From: Verrucomicrobiota bacterium
GTDB taxonomy: Bacteria > Verrucomicrobiota > Verrucomicrobiia > Limisphaerales > JAHDYP01
Length of the DNA: 35,683 nucleotides
NCBI GenBank assembly: GCA_023383055.1
Contig: JAHDYP010000057.1
Coordinates: 1-35,683 of the forward strand
Reading direction: 5' to 3'
The notes under the pieces: generated by a model
What the model was told of the DNA's origin: nothing
The model's database searches: none
What the model saw: the letters and a program-made list of their open reading frames with translations, nothing else
Position numbers and translations under genes: made by a program
In this document: piece after piece, positions 1 through 7,938 of the stretch
Layout of the letters: every line of letters starts with the position of its first letter
Numbering within the stretch: position 1 is the first letter of the stretch

Positions 1-254
1 AGGCCGTCGCCGATGTCGATAATGCCGGCGTTTTCCTCGCCGGCGCCCACCAGGTCCGGGGGTGAGCGGGTGGGGAAGGTCTTCAGGAGCGGCCGGGTGT
101 TCTTGTAGGAACAGTGCTCGCTCCACATGACCGAGAAGATGCCGAGCTCGGTATAACTCGGTTCACGACGCAGAATGACCTTGATCTGTTCGTACTCGTC
201 GGGTGTGAGGTTGTGTTTCCGAACGAGTTCCGGGGTAATGGCTGGTTCGCTCAT
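1..254 (-). CDS. purL: Phosphoribosylformylglycinamidine synthase II, large subunit (N-terminal part, cut by window edge)
   Basis: Only the first 84 or so residues are visible; the gene runs off the left edge. The protein begins [17 protein letters not shown] and contains the PurL N-terminal signature with [20 protein letters not shown] around residues 42-61, followed by [15 protein letters not shown], where the conserved histidine and the ATP-binding region of small-type PurL begin. PurL is the synthase subunit that uses ATP and ammonia, delivered by PurQ, to convert FGAR to FGAM in purine synthesis. It starts 20 bases after the purQ stop on the same strand, so purS-purQ-purL is very probably one transcript. 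A separate PurQ and PurS nearby imply the small PurL form rather than the fused large form. The identity is certain from the motif; the rest of the protein cannot be checked. Confidence 0.95.
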   Translation of the reverse strand, partial: MSEPAITPELVRKHNLTPDEYEQIKVILRREPSYTELGIFSVMWSEHCSYKNTRPLLKTFPTRSPPDLVGAGEENAGIIDIGDG

Positions 255-274
255 CGGCTTCTCGGTGGATCAGC

Positions 275-985
275 TCAGGCGGCGCGCGCGGACGTGGGTT
301 TTTCCAACGCGTGAATCATGCTCTCGAAAATAAACCGGCCGTCCGCGCTGCCCAGCAGCGGTTCGCACGCCCGCTCCGGGTGCGGCATGAGGCCGGCCAC
401 GTTGCGTCGTTCGTTGCAGATCCCGGCAATGTTGCGGAGCGACCCGTTCGGATTCGCCGGCTCGGTGAGCTCGCCCCGGGCATTGCAGTATTGCCACAGG
501 ATTTGCTTCCGGGTCTCAAGCTGGTTCAGGAGATCGTCGTCGGCAAAGTAGCAACCCTCGCCGTGCGCCACCGGGATGCGGAGCACTTTGCCCTCGGGTA
601 TCCGGCTGGTGAAGGGCGAGTCGTGCGCGGCCACCTTGAGATAGACATGCTCGCAGCGGAATTGCAGGGACCGATTCCGCACCAGCGCGCCCGGGAGCAG
701 GCCGGCTTCGCAGAGAATCTGGAAACCGTTGCAGATACCGAGCACCAGCCCGCCGTTGGCGGCAAACTGCTGGACGGCGGCCATGACCGGGCTGAAGCGC
801 GCGATGGCGCCGCAGCGGAGGTAATCGCCGTAGCTGAAACCGCCGGGCACGATCACCGCCCGGGCGTCGCCCAGAGCGCTTTCCTTGTGCCAGACATAAC
901 GCGCGTGGTGGCCCAGGACCCGGATCGCGTGGATGGCGTCCTGGTCGCAATTGCTCGCGGGGAACTGCAGGACGGCGAAGTTCAT
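275..985 (-). CDS. purQ: Phosphoribosylformylglycinamidine synthase, glutaminase subunit
   Basis: This 236-residue class I glutamine amidotransferase releases ammonia from glutamine and passes it to PurL. The nucleophile Cys85 lies in [11 protein letters not shown], and the catalytic His202 and Glu204 lie in GLMPHPERA near the C-terminus. The N-terminus has the PurQ-type FPASNCDQD and [15 protein letters not shown] motifs (residues 8-16 and 46-60). The length is slightly above the usual 220-230 residues, which is normal for this subgroup. The start codon overlaps the purS stop in an ATGA arrangement (982-985), so the two are translationally coupled. All catalytic residues are present and no frameshift is seen. 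Confidence 0.97.
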   Translation of the reverse strand: MNFAVLQFPASNCDQDAIHAIRVLGHHARYVWHKESALGDARAVIVPGGFSYGDYLRCGAIARFSPVMAAVQQFAANGGLVLGICNGFQILCEAGLLPGALVRNRSLQFRCEHVYLKVAAHDSPFTSRIPEGKVLRIPVAHGEGCYFADDDLLNQLETRKQILWQYCNARGELTEPANPNGSLRNIAGICNERRNVAGLMPHPERACEPLLGSADGRFIFESMIHALEKPTSARAA

Positions 986-1227
986 GCCGGGTCGATTTGG
1001 AGCCGGTAATCCTCAATCACCGGGTTGCTCAGGAACCGGTGGCAGGCTTCGTCCAGTTGTTGGCGGGCCGACTCGGGATCGGTGCCCTCGAGGTCGATCT
1101 CGAGGTACTTGCCGACGTGCACGGCGCCGATGCCGCTATAGCCCATGTGGATCAGGGCGTTTTGCACGGTTTTACCCTGGGGATCCACCACCGCTTTCTT
1201 CGGAGTAATGATGATCTTTGCTTTCAT
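982..1227 (-). CDS. purS: Phosphoribosylformylglycinamidine synthase subunit PurS
   Basis: This is an 81-residue protein of PurS size and fold, with [20 protein letters not shown] at the N-terminus and the family pattern of a product-binding ferredoxin-like dimer ([10 protein letters not shown], then [10 protein letters not shown]). PurS bridges PurQ and PurL in the three-part FGAM synthase. The ATG at 1227 was chosen because homologues begin directly with the beta strand KAKIIITPK. The longer open frame to 1293 adds only a proline- and glycine-rich extension with no family match. It is the first gene of the purSQL transcript. No convincing promoter could be read in the 100 bases upstream, although a TACATT element lies about 35 bases before the start. 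Confidence 0.95.
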   Translation of the reverse strand: MKAKIIITPKKAVVDPQGKTVQNALIHMGYSGIGAVHVGKYLEIDLEGTDPESARQQLDEACHRFLSNPVIEDYRLQIDPA

Positions 1228-1327
1228 GGCTGGCCGGCCACTGCCGAACGTCGGCCCCAATGTAGGGCGAGGGAAGAAACCGATGCCAGACATTTCTGGT
1301 TACGACAGCGTCGGCAACTGACCCTGG

Positions 1328-2245
1328 TCAATTATCCCAGCGGACCTTGTAGATGCGCTGGTTGGGCAGGTGGATCGTGCGTTCGGGCGCAAGAAACCGG
1401 ATGCGATCGCTCCACCACGTGGTTTCGGTGGCCTGATGGTAGACGACCGCTGGCAACGTCAGGTGTTCGTGGACCGATTTGATCCCCGGGGACTTGCGCA
1501 GCGGTTCGTATGGGCTGAACCGGCCGGTGGCAAGGTCGAAGACGTAAACGTGCGTGTCGCTCGAGACCAGGAGCGACTTGCCGTCGCGGGCCGGTGAGAG
1601 ATCATGTCCACCGGGCGTGGGCAATGCGAATCGCGCCTCGACGCGGAGCTGCGTCTTCGGTCCTGCTCCGATGAGCTCCACCTTGAGCAATTCCTGGGTT
1701 CCCAGGGCCCAGAGTCTCGAGGACTTCGCGTCCCACCAGACTCCGTGTCCGCCCGGCAAGGAAAGGCGCGCCAACGGTGTGACCTCGCCGCCCGGCCGGT
1801 TTTGATCGAATACCAGCAGTTCGTCTCCGCCGGTGCTGGCGGCGACTGCGACCCGTTCACCAGGGAGCAGGCAGGCGCTGTGGGCATTGCGGGCGGTCGT
1901 GTGGAAGACGCAGCGTTTATCCTCGCGGCGCACGAGGGCGACACCGTCGGCTGAGGAGGTGATCAGGATATACGGCCCGACAGGTTTGCATTCGTCGGTC
2001 GTGCGAAAGCGGGGGTGCAGCGTTTCGGGGATTTCGGGAGAATCGGCCGCCGTCCAACGCCACGATTGATCCGCCTCTCTGGCCACTGCGATGTCGGCGG
2101 GGATGATGAACACCTCCTCGGCCCCGCAGACGATGAGACGATCGCCCGCGACCGCCGATGCGCCGAGAAATGCCATTGCCGCGAACATGAGTCCGAGAAT
2201 ACTTCGTCCCAGGCGGCGACCCAGATGTGGTGTTGCAGGTGTCAT
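1328..2245 (-). CDS. DUF6528-like exported beta-propeller protein
   Basis: The 305-residue protein has a signal peptide (arginines at residues 10, 11 and 14, then a hydrophobic core and an ASAVAG cleavage region near residue 33). The mature part is made of short repeated beta-rich blades. The motif order, CGAEEVFII, then TDECKPV, NAHSACLLPG, GGHGVWWD, GGHDLSP and VYVFD, matches my recollection of the DUF6528 family, whose function is unknown and whose members occur mainly in Verrucomicrobiota and Bacteroidota. It probably binds a ligand or polymer outside the cytoplasm. The gene is on the same strand as purS but 100 bases upstream, so a functional link is doubtful. Upstream of it lies a stretch of decayed genes. 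The family name is from memory; the propeller and the export signal are seen in the sequence. Confidence 0.75.
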   Translation of the reverse strand: MTPATPHLGRRLGRSILGLMFAAMAFLGASAVAGDRLIVCGAEEVFIIPADIAVAREADQSWRWTAADSPEIPETLHPRFRTTDECKPVGPYILITSSADGVALVRREDKRCVFHTTARNAHSACLLPGERVAVAASTGGDELLVFDQNRPGGEVTPLARLSLPGGHGVWWDAKSSRLWALGTQELLKVELIGAGPKTQLRVEARFALPTPGGHDLSPARDGKSLLVSSDTHVYVFDLATGRFSPYEPLRKSPGIKSVHEHLTLPAVVYHQATETTWWSDRIRFLAPERTIHLPNQRIYKVRWDN

Positions 2246-2278
2246 GGTTCGGCTCGCGATTCAGTGTCGGTGACCTCG

Positions 2279-2505
2279 CTAAGGTGATCCGCCAATATCC
2301 GAAAGGCGAGCCTTCGATTCTGCCGGCAGCCAGGATTTCTCGATCCAAAGTCTCGCTTCGGCGGGAGCCCGGATGAGCCAGGTGGCGGCCACATTCTCGG
2401 TCGATCGATGCCGTGCATCCGGGTCGCCGATTCGCTCCGCCCACGCGATTGCGGCTCGAGGTTCCTTCTCGCGGACAACCTCTTCCTGAGCGCAGCGCTT
2501 GGATC
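2279..2505 (-). pseudogene. Remnant: C-terminal end of a verrucomicrobial WA..DP-repeat protein
   Basis: On the minus strand an open stretch without a start codon ends at a TAG (2281-2279). Its last 50 or so residues read AAIAWAERIGDPDARHRSTE, then VAATWLIRAPAEARLWIEKS, then WLPAESKARL. This resembles the helical repeat of many Verrucomicrobiota proteins, in which WA...DP..R....VA..WL..DPAAA..WI..S.LP...KA.L marks the last repeat. The upstream part of such a gene, normally many repeats, is absent: beyond about 2505 the similarity stops. This appears to be the tail of a deleted gene. The assignment rests on motif memory and not on an alignment. Confidence 0.45.
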
Positions 2506-2533
2506 GAAAAGACGCAAAAACACCGCAAATAAC

Positions 2534-2647
2534 TCACCTCTGGCACATCTGCTCCGGCGTTTTGCGACCGGCGGGGACGAGGCCGCTTTTGACTTGCTGG
2601 TCCGCGGGCACCTTGGCCTGGTGGTGGTCGCCGCCCTAAACAACGGC
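2534..2647 (+). pseudogene. Remnant: N-terminal fragment of an ECF-type sigma factor
   Basis: The reading frame that continues into the downstream exported protein contains LLRRFATGGDEAAFDLLVRG followed by HLGLVVVAAL. This is very like the opening of verrucomicrobial ECF sigma factors (LLRRFA..GDEAAF..LVRRHLGLVY.AALR). After this point there is no region 2 core and no region 4 helix-turn-helix. The frame runs through unrelated sequence to the signal peptide of the next gene. It is therefore a truncated fragment and unlikely to be the natural start of the exported protein. With the minus-strand remnant next to it, it marks this 603-bp gap as a place of gene loss. No other recognisable coding sequence was seen between 2648 and 2848. 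Confidence 0.5.
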
Positions 2648-2848
2648 AGTAGTCTTGGTGCTACTTGGATGGGCGGCTGGGCGTTTCTTGACCTGTCGAC
2701 GCGAAGGTTGTTACGTAAGTCCTGGCGGGGAATTACCGCACTCGCGAAACACCGCATGTTCCGCCGTAACTCAGCGGCGGTTCGGGGTTCAGTGTTCGAT
2801 GTTGTCGTCTTCCTCCGCTTCTTCGTCCTGATCTGGTTGGCGGCGAGT

Positions 2849-5347
2849 ATGAACAGGCTCTTTGCTTTGGCCGTGACGCTAATCGCCACGGGCTCCGACC
2901 TGGTTTCTGCCGGGCTGATTGATCTCCCGCGCACCGGCCAGACCAACAGCTATTACGCCGGCGATGACGGGGCGCTGCGTGCGGGCGTGCCTTGGCCCGA
3001 GCGGCGTTTCACCCATCACGGCAACGGCACCGCCACCGACCTGCTCACCGGCCTGATGTGGGTGACGAATGGCAATCTCATGGCCACCCGCGACGCGGCA
3101 TTCGACACGGACGGTGCGGCGGGCGATGGCATGGTGACCTGGGAACACGCGCTGGACTACGTGGCCAAGCTGAATGCCGAGAACTACCTCGGCCACGCCG
3201 ACTGGCGGTTGCCTAACATTCTTGAGTTGGTGAGCTTGATAGACTTTGGCCGGACGAACCTGGCGCTTCCGGCGGGCCATCCGTTTTCGAACATCAACAC
3301 GCAGGCGTTCTGGAGTTCGACCACGCGTGGCGCAGCCACGGGTTATGCTCTGGTCGTGAGCTTTTGCGGTCGGATCAACTCCATCGATCCCGATGGCATC
3401 CCAAGCTTCCTCTTTGGTTGTGTGGATAGTGAGTTATCCAAGGACGGCAGCAACGGCACCTTCGGTTGCCTGGTCGTTCGCAGCGGGGTAGCGGGCTTGA
3501 TCGCGCTTCCGCGCACGGGCCAAACCCTATCCTGCTACCCTGGAGACGATGGCGACTTGCAGCAGGGTGTGGCCTGGCCGTGCCCGCGCTTTGCCGATCA
3601 CGGCGATGGCACGGTCACCGACCGCTTGACGGGTCTGATGTGGACGAAGGACAAGGTGGCGGAGCTGACCTGGACCAACGCGCTCGGCTACATCGCCGGC
3701 ATGAACAGCGGAGCGCAGCCGTCCTTGGGCTATCACGATTGGCGTCTGCCCAACGCCCTGGAGGGAGCATCCCTCTTCGATTTGTCACAGACCGGCCGTA
3801 AGTATTTCCAGATGAGTTTGCCGGAAGGTCACCCGTTCGCAGCGGACTACTTCTACGGTTTGACTTCGACTGCCTGGGCTGGCGATCCGACCCGGAGGGT
3901 CTTTGCCCTCAACAGGCTGGGGTTCCTGCAGTTGCAGGAGATCGGCAGTTACGAGGTGCATCCGGTGCGGGACGACCCGCGCCCTCTGCCCGGCGCCTCG
4001 ATCAAGGTGAACGTCCGCTGGGACGCCCGCGGGCTTCCAGACACGGTGCTGCGGCTATCGGGGCCGTTGAGTGGACCAGCCCGCACCGACGAACGGGGGA
4101 TGGCATCGTTCACCTGCCTGCCTGCCGGTGCCTACACGATTACTCCCGAAAGCCGGTCGCACCGTTTCGAGCCAGCGGCAGTCACTCTTAACCTGAACGA
4201 AAACAGCGGTGTCACGACCGAGTTCACCGGCATTCTCACGAACAACTTCGGCTGGCGGCAAGTCGCGGTGAACGCTCCTTCCCCGTATTACCGTGCCTTG
4301 CATGCGATCGGCAACGAGGTCTGGTTGGCGTCCAACAACCGCGTCTATCACAGTCCCGATGTGTCCACCCAGCCGTTGCGATTGGTCTTTCAGGGGCAGC
4401 CACAAACCCGGTTGTATGGCATGACTGGTTTCGTAACGAATGGCCTGCGCCACCTCTGGGCGGTGGGCGACGTCTCGTTGGGCGCACGGACAACCAACGC
4501 CACTGGAACGAACTGGACGGACATGTGGCTGAGCGGAGACAACACGTTCACCTGTGTCTCATTTGTCAACCCGCAGCTTGGTTTTGCCGCCGGGCTCGAC
4601 TGGCACCTTCACCGGACCACCGATGGTGGCAGCAACTGGAATGACACGGGAGTTCGCATTAACATCGGGGCCATCAACGCCCTGCAGTTCCTGAACGAAA
4701 CCAACGGGTTCGCCGCAACCGAGTCGCTCAGGGAGACCTTGGATGGTGGGATGACCTGGCCCAAGTCCACTCCCGGCGGTTTCCGGGATGTGTTCGCTCT
4801 CGATTCGGAGCATGTCTGGGCCGCCGGGCCGGATAGCATCCTCGTTTCAGGTAATCGAACCGGGGGCTTCATGACGTTTCAGCGGGTGATTAGCCCTCAT
4901 GGTTACAGCCTTTCCCAGGTGACCTTCGTCAACGCCTCGGAAGGTTGGGTGGGTTCCATTCACGGGCACCTGCTGCACAGCTTCGACGGCGGGCACTCCT
5001 GGCCCGAGGATCTCCACCTTGCGGATGATTGGATCCGGGATTTGTTCTTCAGCAGCCCGACCAACGGCTGGGCGATCACCGGCGATTCGTTGTTTCACTA
5101 CGGTCCATTGTTCGAGATGGCGGCTCCGGATTCGCCCCGCCTTTCCATCGCGCTGGCTGGCACCAACGTCGTCCTGAGCTGGCCGGCGGCCGCGACAAAC
5201 TTCAACCTCACTGCCACGCCCCAGCTCGGGGCTGGAGCCGCCTGGACCGCGGTGACCAATCCGCCATCGCTGCTTGGAACCAACCGGGTGGTGACCAACG
5301 CGGTGACCGGCACGAGCCGTTTCTACCGTCTGCAAACACCCCAATGA
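2849..5347 (+). CDS. Exported modular protein: two Lcl_C/DUF1566 repeats, YCF48-type propeller, shared C-terminal module
   Basis: The protein has 832 residues. Residues 1-22 are a signal peptide (MNRLFALAVTLIATGSDLVSAG). Two repeats of the Lcl_C/DUF1566 family follow at about 23-213 and 215-382, each opening with LPRTGQT..YAGDDG and holding a G.GT.TD.LTGLMW motif and a DWRLPN motif. About 385-460 resembles a carboxypeptidase-regulatory beta-sandwich. About 465-755 is a beta-propeller with YCF48/BNR-type GW and DGG..W motifs. Residues 765-832 are the C-terminal module shared with the next two genes. The ATG at 2849 was chosen because the next gene begins with almost the same MNRLFALAV sequence; the frame is open further upstream but runs through a sigma-factor fragment. 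It is first in a tandem set, 25 bases before the next. The molecular role is unknown; secretion and sugar or protein binding are inferred. Confidence 0.88.
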   Translation: MNRLFALAVTLIATGSDLVSAGLIDLPRTGQTNSYYAGDDGALRAGVPWPERRFTHHGNGTATDLLTGLMWVTNGNLMATRDAAFDTDGAAGDGMVTWEHALDYVAKLNAENYLGHADWRLPNILELVSLIDFGRTNLALPAGHPFSNINTQAFWSSTTRGAATGYALVVSFCGRINSIDPDGIPSFLFGCVDSELSKDGSNGTFGCLVVRSGVAGLIALPRTGQTLSCYPGDDGDLQQGVAWPCPRFADHGDGTVTDRLTGLMWTKDKVAELTWTNALGYIAGMNSGAQPSLGYHDWRLPNALEGASLFDLSQTGRKYFQMSLPEGHPFAADYFYGLTSTAWAGDPTRRVFALNRLGFLQLQEIGSYEVHPVRDDPRPLPGASIKVNVRWDARGLPDTVLRLSGPLSGPARTDERGMASFTCLPAGAYTITPESRSHRFEPAAVTLNLNENSGVTTEFTGILTNNFGWRQVAVNAPSPYYRALHAIGNEVWLASNNRVYHSPDVSTQPLRLVFQGQPQTRLYGMTGFVTNGLRHLWAVGDVSLGARTTNATGTNWTDMWLSGDNTFTCVSFVNPQLGFAAGLDWHLHRTTDGGSNWNDTGVRINIGAINALQFLNETNGFAATESLRETLDGGMTWPKSTPGGFRDVFALDSEHVWAAGPDSILVSGNRTGGFMTFQRVISPHGYSLSQVTFVNASEGWVGSIHGHLLHSFDGGHSWPEDLHLADDWIRDLFFSSPTNGWAITGDSLFHYGPLFEMAAPDSPRLSIALAGTNVVLSWPAAATNFNLTATPQLGAGAAWTAVTNPPSLLGTNRVVTNAVTGTSRFYRLQTPQ
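3016..3180 (+). repeat. 165-bp direct repeat, copy 1 (inside the first tandem gene)
   Basis: This stretch codes for part of the first Lcl_C/DUF1566 repeat (residues 56-110). It aligns without gaps to 10450-10614; I count 155 of 165 identical positions, including an unbroken run of 84 identical bases (3043-3126). The two copies lie 7434 bp apart in the same orientation and bracket most of the three tandem genes. Confidence 0.9.
5141..5347 (+). repeat. 207-bp C-terminal module, copy 1
   Basis: The stretch from the CTTTCCATCG motif to the stop codon is exactly 207 bp in each of three consecutive genes. This copy encodes LSIALAGTNVVLSWP and ends SRFYRLQTPQ. Long blocks are the same in DNA, such as TGGACCGCGGTGACCAA and GCCACGCCCCAGCT-like segments. 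It is a coding repeat, with gaps absent and substitutions mostly in third positions or in the loop between the strands. Confidence 0.9.
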
Positions 5348-5372
5348 CATGCACAAGTTCAGCTTTACGAGT

Positions 5373-7862
5373 ATGAACAGACTCTTTGCTTTGGCCGTGG
5401 CGCTGATCGCCACGTGCTCCAGCCTGGTCGCTGCCGGGCTGATCGCCCTCCCGCGCACCGGCCAGACCAACAGCCATTACGCCGGTGATGACGGCGCGGT
5501 GCGTTCGGGCGTGCCTTGGCCCGAGCCACGTTTCACGAATCACGGCAACGGCAACGGCACCGACCAACTCACAGGGCTGATGTGGGTGACCGACGGCAAT
5601 CTTCTCGCCTCGCGTGATCCCGCCTTCGATCAAGACGGCACGGCCGGAGATGGCGTCATGACCTGGTTTCACGCCTTGCAGTATATCGAGAAACTCAATG
5701 CCGAAACCTACTTGGGATTCAGCGACTGGCGCATGCCGAACGTGATCGAGATTCTCAGTCTGGTGGATCACGGCCGCGCCAACCCGGCCCTGCCCGTGGG
5801 CCATCCGTTTATCAATGTGGCGGACTGGTACTTCACAGCCACGACGCGAACAGACCTGAACAGTCTTGGCTGGAGTGTCAACCTCCAGACGGGCGTCATC
5901 GATTCCTACAGTTGGAAGTTTGAAACCAGCCCGGTCGTGAAATGCCGTTTCCTGGTGGTACGCAGCGGATCGGCCGGTGCCGTTCAGCTCCCGCAAACCG
6001 GCCAGACCCGGAGTTACGCGCCTCGGGATGACGGCGCGCTCCGCTCCGGCAGATTGGCGCCCGTCCCCCGTTTCATGGCGCTGGGCGACGGCACGGTGCG
6101 GGATCGTCTCACGGGGCTGGTGTGGATCCAAAGCGGACCGATGGCATCGCCGGGCATTCCCTGGAGTGGTGCCCTGGCCTTCGTTGCAGACATGAACTCT
6201 GGTGCAAGGACCAACTTTGGCCATGGCGACTGGCGGTTGCCGAACCGCTTGGAAGTACTGAGCCTGATCGACTGGAGCCAGACCTGGCCGGCCTTCTCGC
6301 CGGATCATCCGTTCGCCAGCCTCAATACGGTTTGGATTTCGACCACGAGTGCCAGGGATTCCAGTAAGACCTGGTATGTCAGCCCCATATTTGGGATCTC
6401 AGTTGATGGCTTGGCGAAATCCGGCACCGCCCTGGTTTGGCCCGTCCGATCGGATCCGACTCCGCTCCATGGCCACGCGATCCGCGGACGCGTGGTCCAG
6501 AACGGACAACCGCTGGCGGGAACGCGGATCGAATTGAGCGGCCCTCTGGCGGGGGCGATGGAAACCGACCCGAGCGGGCAGTTTGCGTTCACCTTTCTCC
6601 CCGATGGCGATTACCGGTTGCGCGTCTGCAAACTCTACTGGTCGTTCACGCCCCCGGAGCTGACGGTGCCGCTGGCGGGCAGTGATCTCACGGTGCCCGA
6701 TTTTGTCGGTGAACTGGCCGAGGAATACGGCTGGGTGGATTGGAGCGCCAACCTCCCCAACGCCGCAGGCCTATCCACCCTGTCCTCGATGTGTTTTGTG
6801 AATGAGGAGGGCTGGATTGCGTCCGGCAGCAAAGGCGAGATTTACCATACACCGGATGGCGGCAGGACATTTGAGGTGCAGAGCCTGCCCTACAGCATCG
6901 ATGCGGTGGCAATGCGGGACGCGTTGGAGGGGTATGCGGGTGGCGAAAACAGCCGCCTCTATCGCACAACGAACGGCGGCGCGAATTGGACCTTGATCGG
7001 ACGGCTTGGCGGAAGGGTGACCGCAATCGCCTGGGCGGCCAATGGCGAAGCGGCCTTTGCTGGAGCAGTTGACAGCACCGCGGTCGCCCGGCTTGACGGC
7101 TCGAAGATCACCCCGTATCCGACATCGTGGTCTTGCAGCAGCCTCAACTCGATCCAATTCCCGGTGGATGCCCGCGAGGGGTGGGTCTGCTGTGGTGGGA
7201 TCTTCGCCCACTACATGGACGGCGTGGAGGATAATAATCAGGTCCATCCCTCTCTTGGCTATGCGGGCATGCATCTGATCGATCGCCAGTACGGTTGGGC
7301 CGTGGCTTCAGGATCCTATTATCACGGTGGCGATGGCACGATGCATCATGCGGGGTTTGTCGTGCACACCGAAGACGGGCGCTACTGGGACGTTCAATTC
7401 AGATGGGACCTTGAGAAGAACGCACCCAACGACGTGCGGTTCATCAACCGAAACGAGGGCTGGGTAGTGGGCGCCGGGGGCTTGATCCTCCACACGACCA
7501 ACAGCGGTGCCGTCTGGACATGTCAAGCGGCCGGTCTGACCCGCAACTCGCTCCAGAACGTCTGGCCGATCGATGCCCGAACCGTTTATGCTTCGGGCAA
7601 CAACGGCACGTTCCTTAAATACACCCGCCTCTCGGATCGGCCTGCCCAACCCCGTCTTTCCATCGCCGCCGTCGGCACCAACGTCGTCCTGAGCTGGCCG
7701 GCGACCGCGACGAATTTCACCGTCACCGCTACGCCCCAGCTAGGCACAAACGCCGCCTGGACCGCGGTCACCAATCTGCCGTCGCTGCTCGGAACCAACC
7801 AGGTGGTGACCAATGCGGTGACTGGCGCAGCCTGGTTCTATCGCTTGCGGGAAGGATCATGA
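5373..7862 (+). CDS. Exported modular protein, second tandem paralogue
   Basis: The 829-residue protein is a close paralogue of the gene before it. The layout is the same: signal peptide (MNRLFALAVALIATCSSLVAAG), two Lcl_C/DUF1566 repeats at about 23-200 and 201-366, a carboxypeptidase-regulatory-like domain at about 367-445, a propeller with YCF48-type motifs (EEGWIASGSKGEIYHTPDGG, GWVVGAGGLILHTTNSG) at about 450-755, and the shared module at 762-829. The first 120 bases are nearly the same DNA as in the first gene, whereas the propeller is far more diverged. This shows a duplication followed by faster change in the middle. The ATG at 5373 was preferred over 5349 because both paralogues then start with MNRLF; the signal peptide works with either. 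The 25-base gap to the upstream gene indicates co-transcription. Confidence 0.88.
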   Translation: MNRLFALAVALIATCSSLVAAGLIALPRTGQTNSHYAGDDGAVRSGVPWPEPRFTNHGNGNGTDQLTGLMWVTDGNLLASRDPAFDQDGTAGDGVMTWFHALQYIEKLNAETYLGFSDWRMPNVIEILSLVDHGRANPALPVGHPFINVADWYFTATTRTDLNSLGWSVNLQTGVIDSYSWKFETSPVVKCRFLVVRSGSAGAVQLPQTGQTRSYAPRDDGALRSGRLAPVPRFMALGDGTVRDRLTGLVWIQSGPMASPGIPWSGALAFVADMNSGARTNFGHGDWRLPNRLEVLSLIDWSQTWPAFSPDHPFASLNTVWISTTSARDSSKTWYVSPIFGISVDGLAKSGTALVWPVRSDPTPLHGHAIRGRVVQNGQPLAGTRIELSGPLAGAMETDPSGQFAFTFLPDGDYRLRVCKLYWSFTPPELTVPLAGSDLTVPDFVGELAEEYGWVDWSANLPNAAGLSTLSSMCFVNEEGWIASGSKGEIYHTPDGGRTFEVQSLPYSIDAVAMRDALEGYAGGENSRLYRTTNGGANWTLIGRLGGRVTAIAWAANGEAAFAGAVDSTAVARLDGSKITPYPTSWSCSSLNSIQFPVDAREGWVCCGGIFAHYMDGVEDNNQVHPSLGYAGMHLIDRQYGWAVASGSYYHGGDGTMHHAGFVVHTEDGRYWDVQFRWDLEKNAPNDVRFINRNEGWVVGAGGLILHTTNSGAVWTCQAAGLTRNSLQNVWPIDARTVYASGNNGTFLKYTRLSDRPAQPRLSIAAVGTNVVLSWPATATNFTVTATPQLGTNAAWTAVTNLPSLLGTNQVVTNAVTGAAWFYRLREGS
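7656..7862 (+). repeat. 207-bp C-terminal module, copy 2
   Basis: This is the second copy of the terminal module and encodes LSIAAVGTNVVLSWPATATN to AAWFYRLREGS. It has exactly the same length as copies 1 and 3. It retains the ATNF...TPQL, AWTAVTN.PSLLGTN.VVTN and F/YYRL blocks. Confidence 0.9.
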
Positions 7863-7938
7863 ACTGCCTACTCCCTCAATTCGTGCCCACCTGTCCTGGT
7901 CTGATCGCCGCGCCTCGAACGCAGCATCCCGGCCCGCC

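Noticed and set aside
311..1009. Long plus-strand open frame opposite purQ
   Set aside because: It lies wholly antisense to purQ, whose catalytic motifs are intact; high GC content gives long open frames on the opposite strand. No family motif is visible in it.
1228..1327. Search for a purine or other riboswitch before purS
   Set aside because: No conserved riboswitch core could be found in the 100-base gap; it appears to be plain intergenic sequence.
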